Assembly (NCBI GenBank): GCA_011009095.1
Contig: VTPC01000506.1
Coordinates: 1 to 64,000 of the forward strand
Length of the DNA: 64,000 bases
From: Ignelater luminosus
Lineage: Eukaryota > Arthropoda > Insecta > Coleoptera > Elateridae
Reading direction: 5' to 3'
A model generated the notes under the pieces. It did not search any database and was not told where the DNA came from. It saw nothing but the letters and a program-made list of their open reading frames with translations. How positions within the stretch are numbered: position 1 is the stretch's first letter; every line of letters starts with the position of its first letter. This document shows, in pieces, positions 48,952-61,160 of this stretch. The translations under genes and the position numbers were made by a program.

Positions 48952-48955
48952 AGCT

Positions 48956-51900
48956 TTTCTAGAAATGTTCACTTGGTCTGAATATTAGTCTCCGGGCCTT
49001 CCTCCCCTCTACCGAAAATGAAGCAATTCAAGCAATGAATCCTCTAAAATCAAAGACATTTTTGTGGTACAACTCTCACACATCTAATAATAATCATTTT
49101 CTTTATATCTACTACAGTATAACATGTTTTCTATCACCAATAAACGAGAAACAAAGATTCCAACAACAACAGTCAATCATTTTGTTATTTCCCTGATACT
49201 TTGTTTCTCACTATCCCAATAAAGAAGACAAGTTTCTTTACAATAATGCGTGTACCAAAGACATGGAACGTTACCAGGTTCATAAGTAGAGGGTCTTACG
49301 CGTAACGCAAAGACGCAAACTCCTAGAATTGATTTTGTTTTTGTATTGTTTGTTATAATAAATAAACTCTTGAGACTTATATACTTAAACCTCTTTCAAG
49401 ATCCAACCCTAGTTATGGCCTTGAACGTTTTGCTTCCTCTTTTCCTTCAACTCATGTTTCTTTAGACATCACTAACATTTTCTACTTTTCTCTTAGTTAT
49501 CAAACGGTTAGCACAAAAATATTTGCAATGCAGTCTAAAGAAAGATTAATAGTTAAATATTATAGCGATTAATTACATCGACATACTCTAATAGGCAGTA
49601 AGTACTTTCGGCATTATGACAGACTTTTGATCTAAACTTTCATCAACTTTTTATGATTAAAACTCGAATTTCTTTTTAAATTTTTATTTACCTGTATTGA
49701 TAAAATATGCTTATAGTTCTCAATTTCTTATTCTTTATAATACATCAAACTAAAATTTAAATTACCGATGTTAAGTACTAATAAGTATGTAAATGTTCTA
49801 CTTAACCCTGCCTTAATTCAACTTTACTTTTTTGATTTTTTAGTAGAATCTTTTAGCAGATTCATTTGATGAATTGTGGTGCTGTTGTTTTCAGACATAT
49901 TGATTAATGTTTTTTCTTGAGAGAGTTCATGTTCATAAAAAAGACCTACAGATACACAAACCCGATTGTAATAGTTTTAGTTTGTTTTTTTTTTGTTGTG
50001 CTATAACTCAAGGCAGCCGACTGTCTCGTAAGGAGCATTTACGTACTTTAAATAACCATTTAATTTTTTGTGTTCAATAATATATATTAGGAGTCAATTT
50101 GGGCTTAGATGCAAAATATAAGATTAGCTATCAAAACTCCGGTGCGGCAATTTATTAAAAAATAATGTTAACGTCAGTATTCACATTTAGTAGGCAATAG
50201 AAGACTGTAAAACGTTATTTATAGCCATTTCTTTTAACATCAACACAGTTTATCGGTCCAGAATGTGTAATAAAAATGACACAAAGTTGTACTTCTAAGA
50301 CTTATGTATATTCAAAGCCTACGCCGATTTGTGTTTTATGATTAAAACTACTATTCTGAATTTTTGGAGTCAAGACATAAACATTTTTAAAATAAATTGT
50401 TTTCATTACGTGTTGAACTAAAACATCATTTAATAAACCATCTAACTAATAGTGAGTAAGAATTGAGTTCCAAATGCATTTACGCAAATGAACGTAATTC
50501 CTTGAATCACTGAACACAGTGGATGATGTACTCGAAAGAGGAATAGCTCTCTTACCTCAATTATGTGATGGACCAACATGGAAATGTGTGGGTATTCAAA
50601 CCAACCCTTGACCACAAGCACATTACATTATAATACGTACTCGTTTATCTGAATTATAACTTCCAACACACATTTATAACATAAGTATAGCCTTTTGGTT
50701 TTGTTATTACGAAAATGTTGAGCTTTTAATCTAGTTTTCTATTATAAAATATCTTAACGTAAAATGTATACGTAGAAGTTTTTGATTTATAACCTCGGCT
50801 TGTCTACGACATTTTCTATAACAAATGGGTAAAAACAAAAAAGAACAAAATATTTTTCCGATATATTCAGTGATGCATGTAACGTAATTTAAAATGACTG
50901 AAAAATGCTTTTTTGAAAACACTCGCTGCTAAAAGTCATTTATTGTAGACACGTGATTTAAAAAATGTTTTCTAAAGGTTTTTTTGTTTCTATATACGTA
51001 ACCGTAAGCAATTTTGGTAGTTTAGCAAGATATTATTCAAAATCGTAAAAAATAAAAGTTGAATAAACTAATTTTAAAATGGGGAAGATTATACCCTCAA
51101 AACCCTCCTTCTCTACGGCCTTATACGTAACGACTCTGTAAAAGAAATCTAATTTATAACAACGTAAGTTATTTTATTAGTTTTGTTGGATCTTTATGCA
51201 GACAAAGAGGCAGGGATGATTTTTCAAATAAAGTAGTACTAACAGTAGTAACGAGTGTCTAAAAATACTTTCAGTTCGAAGGGTTCTTGAATGGAATGTG
51301 GTAACTATTTTACATATGGGACATTCCATCTTAACTGGACCAATTAAAAATTTTTTTAATCAAATTTTAGGATGATAACAGTATGATTATGATGAGTTCA
51401 ATTTTTGTACTAAATGTAGGACTTGAGTCAATCTAATTTGAATATCTCATTTTTGTATTAAATTATTTATTCGTAAGATCTAGTAATTTATTTACTTAAG
51501 ATATTGTAGCATCATTTACACAGCACTATAGTAGTGATATTTTAATTATTTTAAATTGAATAGATCGCTTATCTTACAGCTCAGCTCGTTTTACTTTCGA
51601 AAAATAAGAAGTTTATGTATTTATTTAAACACACGTATGTTACGGTTTTAAGCGAGTCCTAGTAACTCATACGCTAGATTTTATATAAGATTTTACGAAA
51701 GGTATTAAATTCGCTCTCAGTCTGTTTCTTACTTTTTCCCGTTCTAAGCGTAAAGAATTACAAGGATTTTTTTGGTAACCTACACGTGAATGTCGAGTCT
51801 TTTTTTCAGACTATACCTCTTAAACGGAGCACTTCTAAAACAGTAACATTTGGTACAAAACCCTAACTTATCGTGTACTATGTATATCTTTGAATTGAAT

Positions 51901-52181
51901 TAAAAAACAAATTAAGTGGCTTAGTTAAGATGGAAGATATCTCATATAAGAAATAATAAAAAACCTTCAATAGACTTGTGATAAATCTGTAGGTTGTACG
52001 GATCAAAGTAACAATACCAATCCTATTGGAAGGCAATGAATGATAGATGAAACAGGAAGCGAATACTGCAAGAGCACTCTTTAAGCTTAATCTTGGTTTA
52101 TTGCTGTGAAAGATTCTAAAATATTTCTATTCTCTTTTGCTTTAAGTGTAGATCCCAAAGTTTTCAAAGCTGAGATTCTGA
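48956..52181. other. No feature recognised, about 3.2 kb
   Basis: Very AT-rich. No coding frame with a motif (50731-50922 looks like chance), and no LTR or TIR ends that I could pair. Confidence 0.4.
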
Positions 52182-52667
52182 CTGTTGGAGAATAGTTATT
52201 ACCCAAAAAATTTTAGGGTTCCAGCTTATGGTGACCGAAGTTGTATTTTTGGGAAAAAATTCGTAAAATTCAAAAATTCATATCTCAGGCTTCAGGCGTG
52301 TCTGGGAAATGAAAGACATAAGTTGAAACGTTCCATACCAGGGAATTACAATTAACTACATAGAGCCATACGTAACCAAGCTGTTCTTGTATACTTCATT
52401 TTGGAAATTTTGGGGGAATAGGGTAAATGAAAATTCATAACTAGTGCAAGAATGGAAGAATCAACTCGGAATCATATCGTAGATCTGGCTCAAGCCTGCA
52501 AATACATATGCCAAGTTTCAACCTATTTGCTCCAATCACACCCAAGAGTTTAATTTTTATGTTCTTCCAATGCAATTTAGCTAAAAATTCATAACTCCAA
52601 CTGGCGTATCTCGCCTACCGTAAGCTGAAACCCTAAAACCTTTTAGGCAATAACTACTTTCCAGCAG
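52182..52667. repeat. Inverted-repeat element, about 486 bp
   Basis: The left arm reads CTGTTGGAGAATAGTTATTA and the inverted right arm CTGCTGGAAAGTAGTTATTG. Both continue through TTTTAGGGTTYCAGCTTAYGGT for about 60-90 bp. Inside, AAAATTCATAACT-type motifs recur three times (about 52274, 52430 and 52585). No coding frame. The exact ends and target duplication are unclear. Confidence 0.65.
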
Positions 52668-53019
52668 CACTAACGGATGGCATATGAAACATTAGATTCT
52701 GAGTGGGACAGGTAAAGAGGCCCTTCCTCCTAAGTGCTTTATATCAAAAAGATTGCAATATTAAGAGAAGACGTAACAGAAATTAATTTTCTTGGTTGCT
52801 TGAGTTTCGTCATGTATACAAATTCTAATTTTAGAGTAAACCTTGACAAAGTTCTTTTTCAGACGGCCACACTGAAAGCCCCAAGGTCAACCTCTTCAAA
52901 CGGATTTTTTTTGCCAATCATTTTGAAAAAGTTGTTATCAAGAAAAATGAAAAACTTCAGAAAATCTTTTAACTTAATCTCTGAAGTTAAAGATTGATAC
53001 AGTGTTTGAAGTATCGGGT

Positions 53020-54320
53020 ACCGATCTACCCGTGACGTAAATGAAAATGGGTCATTGGTCATTGGTCACGGCATGACCCACGTGGGAAAGAAAAAAAATA
53101 ACAATCACGTGAATATGCGTAAATGTGAGTCAGACAAGATTTCTGCGGCATTGCCTTTTCCATGCGAGAGGACATAAGAGACAATCACAGAATCTGATGT
53201 GATGTTAGCGTTATTTTTCCTGCCGAAGGCGGGTGGCCGTTTTAAGCTTCTTTCTGAAGCTTTTTCAGCTATGCGGATGTGGTTCATGGAAGCGAGGCAA
53301 AATACGTACGCTGTTACCGTTCATTGGCACCTGACCAGCCGTTGGAACGATGTAGTATTAAGTGACGCGTGGAGGACCGTTGACAGCATGGATGTTGTAG
53401 ATCCGGCAGCGTCCGGGTTCTTCCGTCAGATGTAATGGTTTAGCGCGGTGGCAATTGGCATTTGTACCTGAAGCGAAGTTTGGTGGTGGGCGATCCCTGG
53501 TAGGTGGGGCTTGAAGAGAATTATCGTTGCTAGGCTTTTCTGGTGTTGGGAAAGAGCGTCGGTTGTTGCCGGGGATTGCGGCGGTTGCGTGGCGCATCGA
53601 TAGATGTTATCTGAAGATCTAGTCTTGATGGATTAGCCCTTGGACGGTGTAGTGCGAAGAAACGGTTGTTGAGGTCAATGACCTCGTTGTACATTTACTG
53701 TATAGTTGATGGTGCCCATCTTCTGCCAAGCTGATGATGACGTTGAGATGGTAGTTGTAGAGGGCCGTGCTGGACACCGCGAGAGGGGCAATGGCTATGG
53801 TTAGATATGCATTGTCTGTTGCGGGCGATGTCGATTCCTGTGGTGATGGTAGCGAATGCAGAAGTGGACAACGTCCGTAGCTGATGGTGAACTTGAACTC
53901 GCGAAAACTTGGTGGTGTCCGGCAGTTGGCATAACAAACGGTTTTCAGAGCCACATCCCTACTCGCGTGGTGTAGGGGATGAGCTATCAGCCGCTAGGAG
54001 TAGACGGAGACAGTGGTAAGGGAACTTCGAGGCTGTAAACCTACTTACGCCGCGGACCGGAACGCGTTTGGAGCACAGGAAATCAAACATCCGCGCTAAT
54101 AGTTGGCTGGAAGGCCGGTGCTACTACTGAGCCTTCGCCCCCCCCCCCCCGAAAGATTGCCAGTAGCAAGTGCAACAGGTCGCACCACCCGGGGTGAATT
54201 GCCGGGTTAGGGACCACTGCCGACGTCTGCACCGAACGAACACTACGCGGAACTGCACAGAATCTGTGGAATACAGGAAAGTTGTGATTGGTATACGCAG
54301 ATTTCAATTAGCTTTGCTTC
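53020..54320 (-). other. GC-rich island, possible LTR-retrotransposon gag relic
   Basis: This block is much richer in GC than everything around it. Several overlapping open frames lie on the minus strand (53358-53597, 53619-53954, 53695-53937, 54083-54307). Proline-, arginine- and histidine-rich wording, with a stretch like KLRFRYKCQLPPR, loosely recalls the end of gypsy-type gag. No LTRs were found. The overlapping frames may only reflect GC content. A run of 13 C lies at 54138-54150. If retroviral-like, it is a broken fragment of unknown age. Confidence 0.3.
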
Positions 54321-54746
54321 TTTGTTAAAAATCTGTTCAATCTTAAAGCTAAACTCCAAAAATAAAAAGAGGCACCATGACGTAACACTAAGAATAATCG
54401 ATCCTCAGCTTGCATAACTAAGAATCAATACGGTGTACTTCAATTAAAGGGCTTTGTATCACTTAAGTCTATGTTTATGTAGTGTCCGCGACTGTTACAC
54501 GTGTTTTCTGCATCTAGCTCAAAAGTATAAACTGCTTGACAACACTGTGACGAAACCAAATTGAAATTATGAAATTGTAAGATCGCATAGTTTTGGGCTA
54601 TATTTCGAGAAATCCTTCCCTTTTGGTAACTTTTCCCGGCGAGTCGCTCCGAAACCGAAATAAAATACTGTTAACAATTTTACATGTACGCTTTTGACCG
54701 TTGTATAATAACTCTGAGAAGTAGGGATGTGAGGAAGACGACGCGG

Positions 54747-54842
54747 AGTTCCAGAGTGACAGGCGGTAGTTGTAAACGCAGAACAGAAATTAACAGTTCC
54801 AGAGTGACAGGTGGTAGTTGTAAACGCAGAACAGAAATTAAC
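54747..54842. repeat. 48-bp tandem duplication
   Basis: Two head-to-tail 48-bp units (54747-54794 and 54795-54842) differ at one base (GGCGG/GGTGG). They lie in the minus-strand open frame 54567-54977 without shifting it, adding 16 codons. That frame has no known motif. Confidence 0.9.
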
Positions 54843-55029
54843 ATGTAGTCTTCTTGGCGTTATCCGTGTTGGATACTGACAGCTTCGTATAATATCGGAA
54901 ATTGCATTTAGCGTAATTGAAAATGGAAACGCAGAACCCACAAGAGTTACATTATCCATAATATTCTCGTGACTCATGGAAATCGTGAATCGTGTGACAG
55001 CGACGCCTGATTTTTAATTAGCGATTTGA

Positions 55030-55110
55030 GGGTAGGCCCGAACCGCTTGATTATAGTTTGAATTGTCAAATTGTAAAGAAACTAATTAATCAAGCGGTCT
55101 CGGTCTATCC
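55030..55110. repeat. Imperfect hairpin
   Basis: The arms 55030-55053 and 55087-55110 share ACCGCTTGATTA exactly, and 19 of 24 positions overall, around a 33-nt AT-rich loop. Imperfect copies of GTGA-TCATG-AAATC lie on both sides (about 54970 and 55155), so a larger decayed inverted element is possible. Confidence 0.55.
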
Positions 55111-58023
55111 TGAAGTTAACTCTTGTGACTTGTGGGATTCGATAATTTTGTGATTCATGAAAATCTCATGACACACTTTCATATGCCAACATCAGTGATC
55201 ATGAGTGATATAACAAAAAATTATCCATGACGAGTAGGTGAGAAAAGTAAACAATAATTCACACTCCCATCTTTGGCGTCAAGACTCTAGGTCGATATCT
55301 AGAATTTTGGTATTAAAATAACTCTATAAACGGGTGAGAGAAGAGAGAAAAAGCGACTTAGTATTTAGAGAAAGGGTCATTCAGGTCCTGATGGATGGTT
55401 GCTTTGACTGCAATATATGAGATCAAATCTCAATAAGATTCAGGTCAAACTTTTTTGAAAATTACAACTCAATTTCTTTTACGTTTACTTATTTGAGAAT
55501 AACATGTAGTTTTTCCCAAACTGAAATGAAGTAATCGACTATCATTTTCTTTGAGTTCCTTCCAATCAAACCTGTTTGTTACACATATGGTCATTTACCT
55601 AGCGTTCATCCATTGCATTAATCACGTTCTTCAAGTTTCCAAGTGGGGAGGATACCGTCAGAACATTTTAGCTTGCATATAAATAGGCTTTCTGCTTCTC
55701 TCAACTCTATGTTATGTCTTAATATCACTCTTTTTTCTTCTGCCTGGTACATCTTTTCTGCTGTATAGTTACACTTACCACGTTCTGCTTTTCAAAAGGC
55801 GCATCCTATCTTAAATGTCCTTCTACTTATTCTACACTTCTTTCATTGATCTGATCTTGTTGCTTAAAGTTTTCAGCTCTCTAACAGAAGAGGCCTAAAC
55901 TACTTTTTTTGTGACGTTAGAAAAGGTACAAAAGTTTTAACTCGTCACGCGAGAAAGTCTTAAATCGTTAAAATCTTTCAAAAGCAGCGTTTAGTTAAAA
56001 GAATCAATATGGGGAAATCTCAAATTGGAGGTTCACAAGGTAAGCAAGGTTGAGGCAATCAATCACCCAAGAGACCTCAAGTTTGTAGGTTAAGATTAGC
56101 AGATACCAAAATACCTGTTCTCGACCAATGATTTTTAGCATTATTTCTAGAGTTTGGTTATTTTTTATTTAGGAAATTAGCATAATTTTTAGGAATGCTC
56201 CTGACTGTTTATTTTGATGTTTACTGAACTCCAAGAAGAGAGATAAGCAAACTTTGCAATAGTAAAGTTTACACAAAACTTTGATTAGTTCAGTTTAGAA
56301 AGGAAAGTTTCCTAATTAGTTTCTCATTCCTAAAATCCAGTTGATAATACTTCATTTAATTATGAGATCAGTCAAAACGAAATAATTTAAATAAGAGAGC
56401 ATAACTCTGACATCGAAAACGAATATAGAATCTACGTCATGACCAGACTTTTCAGATTCCCATTTGGCGTAGATGTTTACAAAATACTTTCAAAGAGTTA
56501 TTCAATTTAAATATATTAAGAAAGAAAATTTCCCGAAATCCAGAACCTCAGCAAGAATACATTCAAAATAATATAACTAAATCGAAAGATATTTTCTGAT
56601 GAAAGGCATCTATAAGAAGATTAAAGTTCACTACAGCTCCGTTTCTTGATTGAAATAAGATTGTTCCATTCTGAAAGTGGATATTAACTGGTTTTATTGT
56701 AAGTTGCATTAAATTCAATTTAACCTAGTTAGCTTGAGGAACGCCAATTTTTATAAAAATTCCTTGGAAAAGTTATTTTAGTTATAGATGTAACTTCTTC
56801 TCTTTGAAAGGTTTAATAAAGAAATGCTTGTATCTAGACAGTCACGACTGAAATAAAACTAAACTTCTTGATTTTTCAAGTGCATCTTGAAAGAAGGACT
56901 CCTTTATTGCAGGTTTTATCAAAATAAAATAACAACAGCACTTTTCATAAGCACCTCTTTCACTTCAAGTGGTATGCAGACGAAAGATGTAAATGTGCCT
57001 AACAACAGCTTTATAAGATACTTTTCAAGATTGAAGTCGTGAAAAAGAGATTCATCAAAACGAATTAGAATTTCTACTTCTTTTAGTCCTTTTAAGATTG
57101 AAATTCTCCTTTTGAACTTCAGAATGATTGATTCTTTATTAAAAGAGCCTGACGGCCAGATCGTAAGTTAGAATCTTTAAGGTGGAGCAGATGGTAATTG
57201 TTTGGAGTGTGTGATTTATTTCCGGTCATTTGTTCGGGTTCACCAAGCCTAGTGTTTTATTGACAGTTAATAAGTTCTCCTATTGAATTTCACATGCTTG
57301 CGTACATACAACATATATTTACGTACATTCGTAGGTTTTTAGAAATATTTTAGAAACTAGAATATTATCAATTACATTTTAATAGAAGAATTCGTATTTT
57401 TATATTATGAGAGAGCATCAAAGAGTTTTGCATGTTCTTAAAGCAAAATATTAACTTTTAAACACAAAAGTCGTCTAGAATAAGAATTCTTCTTGGATAA
57501 AAGGAAAAGCCGTAAATCTTTAATTAGATAATATATAACAGAGAAAAGGTGCAATGAAAAATCAGCATTTTTGAGATCTCACTGATTCAGGACCATAAAA
57601 TCACAAAATGGTAACACCCTAAAGTATTAACAGAAGCTGTTTTGCAAAACAATTAAAATACAAACATTTGTATATTCACTGTGCTTAAGAATATTAAAGC
57701 TTCTTAGCATATGGAGACAGAGTCTGTTTGCTGTGATTTTATTTATTCAAATATTCAAGACGCTATGGTTACTGCAAGGAAGGAGAGTGTTGTTTTATGC
57801 AAAAGATCAAGTCCAGTAGATTAGTGCTTCAAATAGTCAATGCAAGTTTTAATTATAAATGAGATAATTGATCCTCGTACAGGACTGTTTTAATTCAATG
57901 CATAATTGGTGTGATTTTAGATGATTCCTTGGCTTTTTTAACCTACAAGCACGGAGGCTTGCTAGTTTCTTAATCAATTTAATAACAGTTGTATTATATT
58001 CTTAATATTTGCAACCTTGAAGG
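55111..58023. other. No feature recognised
   Basis: AT-rich DNA without coding frames of more than a few dozen codons. No paired repeat ends or RNA genes were seen. Confidence 0.4.
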
Positions 58024-58025
58024 TA

Positions 58026-59317
58026 CGAGGGTGGTCTGAAAAGTTTCCGACCTAACAAAGATACAAGACATTTTTTCTGAAAGTTTTTTTTATTTTTCAA
58101 CATAGTCTCCTTGTAACTCTACACACTTCCCCCAGCGATGCTCCCATCTCTGTAACCCGTCCAAATAGTACTCGGCATTTTTCTCTGCAAAATAATTGTT
58201 CACGAAGGTGATTGCCTCTTCATTTGACGAAAATCTTTGTCCTCCGAGCGCAATTTTTAGATGAGGGAACAAAAAGAAGTCGCTTGGGGCTAGATCTGGT
58301 GAGTAAGGCGGATGGTCAAGCAGTTCAAACCGTAATTCGTGGATTTTTGCCATGGCAACCGCTGAGGTGTGAGACGGTGCGTTGTCTTGGTGAAACAGGA
58401 TTTTCTTTTTCTGCAAATGTGGCCGTTTTTTCGCAAGTTCTGCCTTCAGCTTGTCAAGTAATGATGCATAGTATGCTCCTGTAATGGTTTTTCCTTTTTG
58501 AAGATAATCGATTAAAATAACTCCATGACTATCCCAAAAAACAGTCGCCATCACTTTCCCAGCCGAAAAAACAGTTTTTGCTATTTTTGGAGCCGGTTCC
58601 CCCTTTCCAGTCCACTGTTTGGACTGTATTTTTGTTTAGGGCATATAATGGTGTATCCAAGTTTCATCTGCAGTAATTAATCGGCGCCAAAACTCGGATT
58701 TATTTCGCCTAAACTGCGCCAAAAGAGCGTTGGAAATATTCATTCGAACACGTTTTTGGTCTAACGTGAGCAAACGCGGCACCCAACGCGCGGACAGCTT
58801 TCTCATGCCTAAATGTTGATTTAATATGTGACAAACACGTTCTTTTGACATGTTCATAACCTCTGCTATCTCTCTCACTTTAATTCGGCGGTCGTCTAGC
58901 ACCATTTGGTGAACTTTGGCGATGTTTTCGTCGGTAGTTGCAGTTTTTGGACGTCCCGAACGTTCATCGTCTCCCAAGTTCTTACGGCCACGTTTAAATT
59001 CAGCAGCCCAAAATTTCACTGTGATAAATGATGGTGCAGTCCCCATACACAGAATTCAACTCATCTTTTATTTGCGAAGGCGTATTGCCTTTCAAAAACA
59101 AATATTTAATGACAGCTCGATACTCGATTTTGTCCATTTTCACAAAAAAAAACTCACATCAACTCACTCAAACGACTGTTACATAAAGACTGCGCGTCCA
59201 AAATGGCTGAAACTTTGGTGAGTAACTGTCAACAGATGAACAACAAAATTCAGTAGCTTTTATTTACGAGTGCTGCCATCTTTACGTTGAGGTCGGAAAC
59301 TTTTCAGACCACCCTCG
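58026..59317 (-). mobile_element. Mariner copy B (irritans type), 1292 bp
   Basis: A perfect 28-bp TIR starts CGAGGGTGGTCTGAAAAGTT at both ends. The TA duplication lies at 58024-58025 and 59318-59319. It is the same family and the same orientation as 29667-30947, and almost identical by eye. It is about 10 bp longer because copy A has a deletion. Confidence 0.95.
58090..59137 (-). pseudogene. Mariner transposase, copy B, two breaks
   Basis: The frame starts MDKIEYRAV at 59137 and is shifted by a 2-bp loss near 59040 (GCAGTCC where copy A has GCAGAGTCC). It then runs open through TVKFWAAEFKRGRKNL, WVPRLLTLDQKRV and TADETWIHHY to a TAA at about 58636, where copy A has GAA (PETK). The rest is open to GDYVEK and TAA at 58092-58090. 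The catalytic residues are all present: D in TADETW, D in HQDNAPSH, D in SPDLAPSDFF with D34D spacing. The C-terminal 154-codon piece (58554-58090) is intact, which makes this the better reference for the family. Confidence 0.93.
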
Positions 59318-59319
59318 TA

Positions 59320-61149
59320 TTCATAACAGCTGACGATGAGATATTGATCTTAGATACTACTACATAAAAATTTAGATCAAATTATTATGCAATTATGTAA
59401 ACATTGTATTAGATTTAATTCATCATGCAAATATTTTGTAAACATCGAAGAAGGAACGTTATCGATTTAATTTATGAATAATCACTTCCGCAAACTGCCA
59501 ATAAATATGAAAATCAGTATTGAGGTTAACTACGGAAACTACATAACATGCAAATACTAAGTGGCGAGAAAATTAATTCCACAAATTTGTTATTGTTATA
59601 TAATTAAGTACTTTAACCAACCCCTATCATCTTTCATAAGTATATACGTATACTACGACGTTTCTGTTGTAAGCGTATCACGTCAAGGAAAATTCAACAG
59701 ACCTTGCAAACCCTGACGCTAATATGTTTCCGTCAGTTTCCTGTTTACCAATTACTCAAGTTCTCTTATACTATATAACGGAAGTAGTATTTATCTTTAC
59801 TCACTACCTAGAATAGTTGTAATTTTGTTTTTATTTTTCTTTCTCAAAAGTTGCGTCAAGTACTACAAACGTGTTTTGTGTTTCTGCAAAAGTTTAATTT
59901 TGTTGCTGCTCCTGGCGCCAGCTCATCCTTCCTTTAGTGTCGTTAAGCCGCAAACTAATTGTTAAAGGGGATATTGTCTTACTTGTCTCGCCGATTCCAC
60001 TTTATAATAACCCTCTTCTTAATTGTTATTAATCGCTGTTATATGCAAAATAATTAAAATAACAATAACTTACACCTTTAAAATCATAAAATCGGTAAAT
60101 ATGCAAACCATTCATTAATTTATCATCCTGTACATAACAGACTTCTTAATCGTCTTACTTTTTATCGGCATCATGGATAATAGAGACTTCAGCAGTAGTA
60201 TGAGGCATGCGAAACGGTAACCAAACGTTTTTGCAATAAGATCTTCTAACAGTAAGCGTCGCAATACTTAGCTAAGGTGTCCTGTAGTGACCATGTTAAT
60301 TATAGGCCTTTCATCTCCATTCATTTATTACTGATTTCTCCCCCTTTTTTCCCCAGTCGTGTTTTTTATGCTCAGCCGCCTACATGAAATTTGTAATTTT
60401 TCTTGATAATCGTATGTATTAAACGTTAAAAAGGCTATTCTTGTTGAAATTTGAGAGCACGTCTTCCCCATGCGATGAAATAGATGAATAAGAAAATGTT
60501 GACTAATTTACGCAGAGATTTCGTTATAAATTCATGATGTAGAGCTAAGAACAATTGATCATCAGTCTGCTCACAGAACTTTGCTAAACTTTCAATTAAA
60601 AGACTCTTTCTCACTTAATTTTATGCTTAATGTACTTTCGCGAGTGTTAAATATGTGTTTTTAGTGTTTGCCACAAAGTCTTTACAAACTTTTTAGCAAC
60701 ATTGTGACAAAAACAAATACTAACTCTGAAATATTGTGTGTTTTAGACAGATTTATGTAAAATTCCGTAGTGCTACTGTTGTACCGTTGTATCCGTCCCC
60801 GGATGCTTAAAAAACGTACTAATTTAGTTCCTTACTTGACAGTGCATTTGGAAGTAAGAAGTAGCATTAAGATTTCTTCATTATACATCTTTTGTTTGAA
60901 CAGAGATTTCCTTCCTACATCCAGATTTTTTAAATTTTAGAACTTGTAACACTATATTTTGAAGTGCCTAAACCGTTATTTGTCAATACGAAAACTGCGA
61001 TAGCTATCTTAAGGTAGTCGTTTAGTTTTGGCAAGAGTCGTATTAGTGTGATAGGGTAGTGTAATAAGTGGGAGAGTTCCGGATTTTGCTGAGACCACCC
61101 AGAAGGTGAGATAGTAAATCGCCCAGAGTCAGTATAAAACTTGGACTTA
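59320..61149. other. No feature recognised
   Basis: AT-rich DNA up to the start of the terminal LINE. No coding motif, paired repeat or RNA gene was found. Confidence 0.4.
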
Positions 61150-61160
61150 GTACATATGGC

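Noticed and set aside
54138-54150. Run of 13 C as a regulatory signal
   Set aside because: A homopolymer of this kind is more simply slippage or an assembly uncertainty. Nothing else points to function.
53358-54307. Overlapping minus-strand frames read as real genes
   Set aside because: They overlap in different frames within a GC-rich island, as expected when stop codons are rare. There is no convincing domain.
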